A stretch of 6,120 nt of DNA from Oscillospiraceae bacterium (GTDB taxonomy: Bacteria > Bacillota > Clostridia > Oscillospirales > UBA929), in the NCBI GenBank assembly GCA_031289065.1, contig JAITQI010000031.1:1-6120 (forward strand), given 5' to 3'. How positions within the stretch are numbered: the first letter of the stretch is position 1; each line of letters opens with the position of its first letter. A program made the position numbers and the translations under genes. Positions 5,464 through 6,120 of this stretch are shown in pieces. The notes under the pieces are model-generated. The model worked only from the letters and a program-made list of their open reading frames with translations, made no database searches and had not been told where the DNA came from.

Positions 5464-6120
5464 ATGAGTAACGTTGGTGTCACCGCCGCGCCCGGCTTTT
5501 TGGCCGCCGGGATTCACTGCGGCATCCGCAAGAACAAGGACAAGCGCGACCTGGCGCTGGTGGTGGCCGAGACCGAGTGCGCCGCCGCCGCCGTGTACAC
5601 CACCAACCGGGTCAAGGCGGCCCCCTTGCTGCTGACCATGGAACACCTGAAAAACGGGCGGGCCCGGGCCATTTTGGCCAACTCCGGCTGCGCCAACGCC
5701 TGCGCTCCCGGGGGCTACGAGGCCGCTCAGGCGGTCTGCGCCGCCGCCGCCCAAGCCGTGGGCATCGCCCCCGAGGACCTGATCGTCAACTCCACCGGCG
5801 TCATCGGCGTCACCCTGCCGGTGGAACCGGTGACCGCCGCCTTGCCCGCCTTGGCCAAGGCCCTGTCCCGCAACGGCCAGACCGCCGCCGAGGCCATCAT
5901 GACCACCGACACCTTCCCCAAGCAGGCCGCCGTGCGCTTTGCGCTGGACGGGAAGACCGTGACCTTGGGGGGCATGGCCAAGGGCTCCGGCATGATCCAC
6001 CCCAACATGGCCACCATGCTCTCCTTCCTCACCACCGACTGCGCCATCGCGCCGGAACTGCTCCGGGAGGCGCTCGTCCAATCGGCCCGGCGCACCTACA
6101 ACCGGGTCAGCGTGGACGGG
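5464..6120 (+). CDS. argJ: Glutamate N-acetyltransferase / ornithine acetyltransferase, N-terminal part (partial)
   Basis: Transfers acetyl from N-acetylornithine to glutamate, recycling the acetyl group; bifunctional members also use acetyl-CoA to make N-acetylglutamate. The ATG at 5464 follows AAAGGAG (GGAG 5453-5456) 7 bases upstream. The frame stays open to the window edge, giving 219 of an expected roughly 400 residues. It starts with the family pattern TAAPGFLAAGIHCGIRK, has CAAAAVYTTNRVKAAP near 39-54, NSGCANAC at 73-80, STGVIG at 110-115 (the oxyanion-hole region), and MAKGSGMIHPNMATML at 171-186. The precursor cleaves itself between Ala183 and Thr184, and the new N-terminal Thr184 is the nucleophile (established for the family). 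The window therefore holds the whole alpha chain and the start of the beta chain. Whether it is bifunctional cannot be read from sequence. It follows argC by 79 bases, probably in the same operon. Confidence 0.95.
   Translation, partial: MSNVGVTAAPGFLAAGIHCGIRKNKDKRDLALVVAETECAAAAVYTTNRVKAAPLLLTMEHLKNGRARAILANSGCANACAPGGYEAAQAVCAAAAQAVGIAPEDLIVNSTGVIGVTLPVEPVTAALPALAKALSRNGQTAAEAIMTTDTFPKQAAVRFALDGKTVTLGGMAKGSGMIHPNMATMLSFLTTDCAIAPELLREALVQSARRTYNRVSVDG

Overview
The window reads as chromosomal DNA of a high-GC Firmicute, most likely a clostridium of the Oscillospiraceae type. The evidence is strong GGAGG-type ribosome binding sites with TTG and GTG starts, sigma-A promoters with perfect TATAAT boxes, a leftward gene that resembles the sporulation protein SpoIIP, and a zinc-ribbon/leucine-rich-repeat protein of a style common in clostridia. 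The taxon is an inference from style, not from a marker gene.

Layout. Positions 1-507 hold the N-terminal part of a leftward membrane protein (SpoIIP candidate) that runs off the left edge. Positions 508-696 are a divergent intergenic region with a leftward sigma-E-like promoter candidate and a strong rightward sigma-A promoter. Positions 697-1237 hold a rightward zinc-ribbon/LRR gene broken by two separate one-base losses; the first lies exactly in a run of seven G. Positions 1238-1359 hold an inverted repeat, then a textbook promoter overlapped by a near-perfect ARG box (ArgR/AhrC operator), leading into the arginine cluster: argG (1360-2559), a small unrecognised two-helix membrane protein (2658-2918), argH (2956-4353), argC of the short 'type 2' form (4440-5384) and argJ (5464 to beyond the right edge).

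How the genes work together. ArgC reduces N-acetylglutamyl phosphate. ArgJ moves the acetyl group from N-acetylornithine back to glutamate and can also make new N-acetylglutamate. ArgG and ArgH convert citrulline plus aspartate to arginine plus fumarate. All face the same way, no clear terminator lies between them, and the ARG box sits on the promoter of the first gene, so arginine-repressed co-transcription from about position 1337 is the simplest model. argB, argD and argF are not in the window and may lie downstream.

The most unusual material is in the spacers of the arginine cluster. Each of the three longer spacers carries short seven-base tandem or palindromic repeats sharing a GACA/TGTC core, and the spacer before the small membrane gene also has three ATGCA motifs exactly 10 bp apart. 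I see no new defence, mobile or biosynthetic system; the core genes are ordinary arginine biosynthesis.
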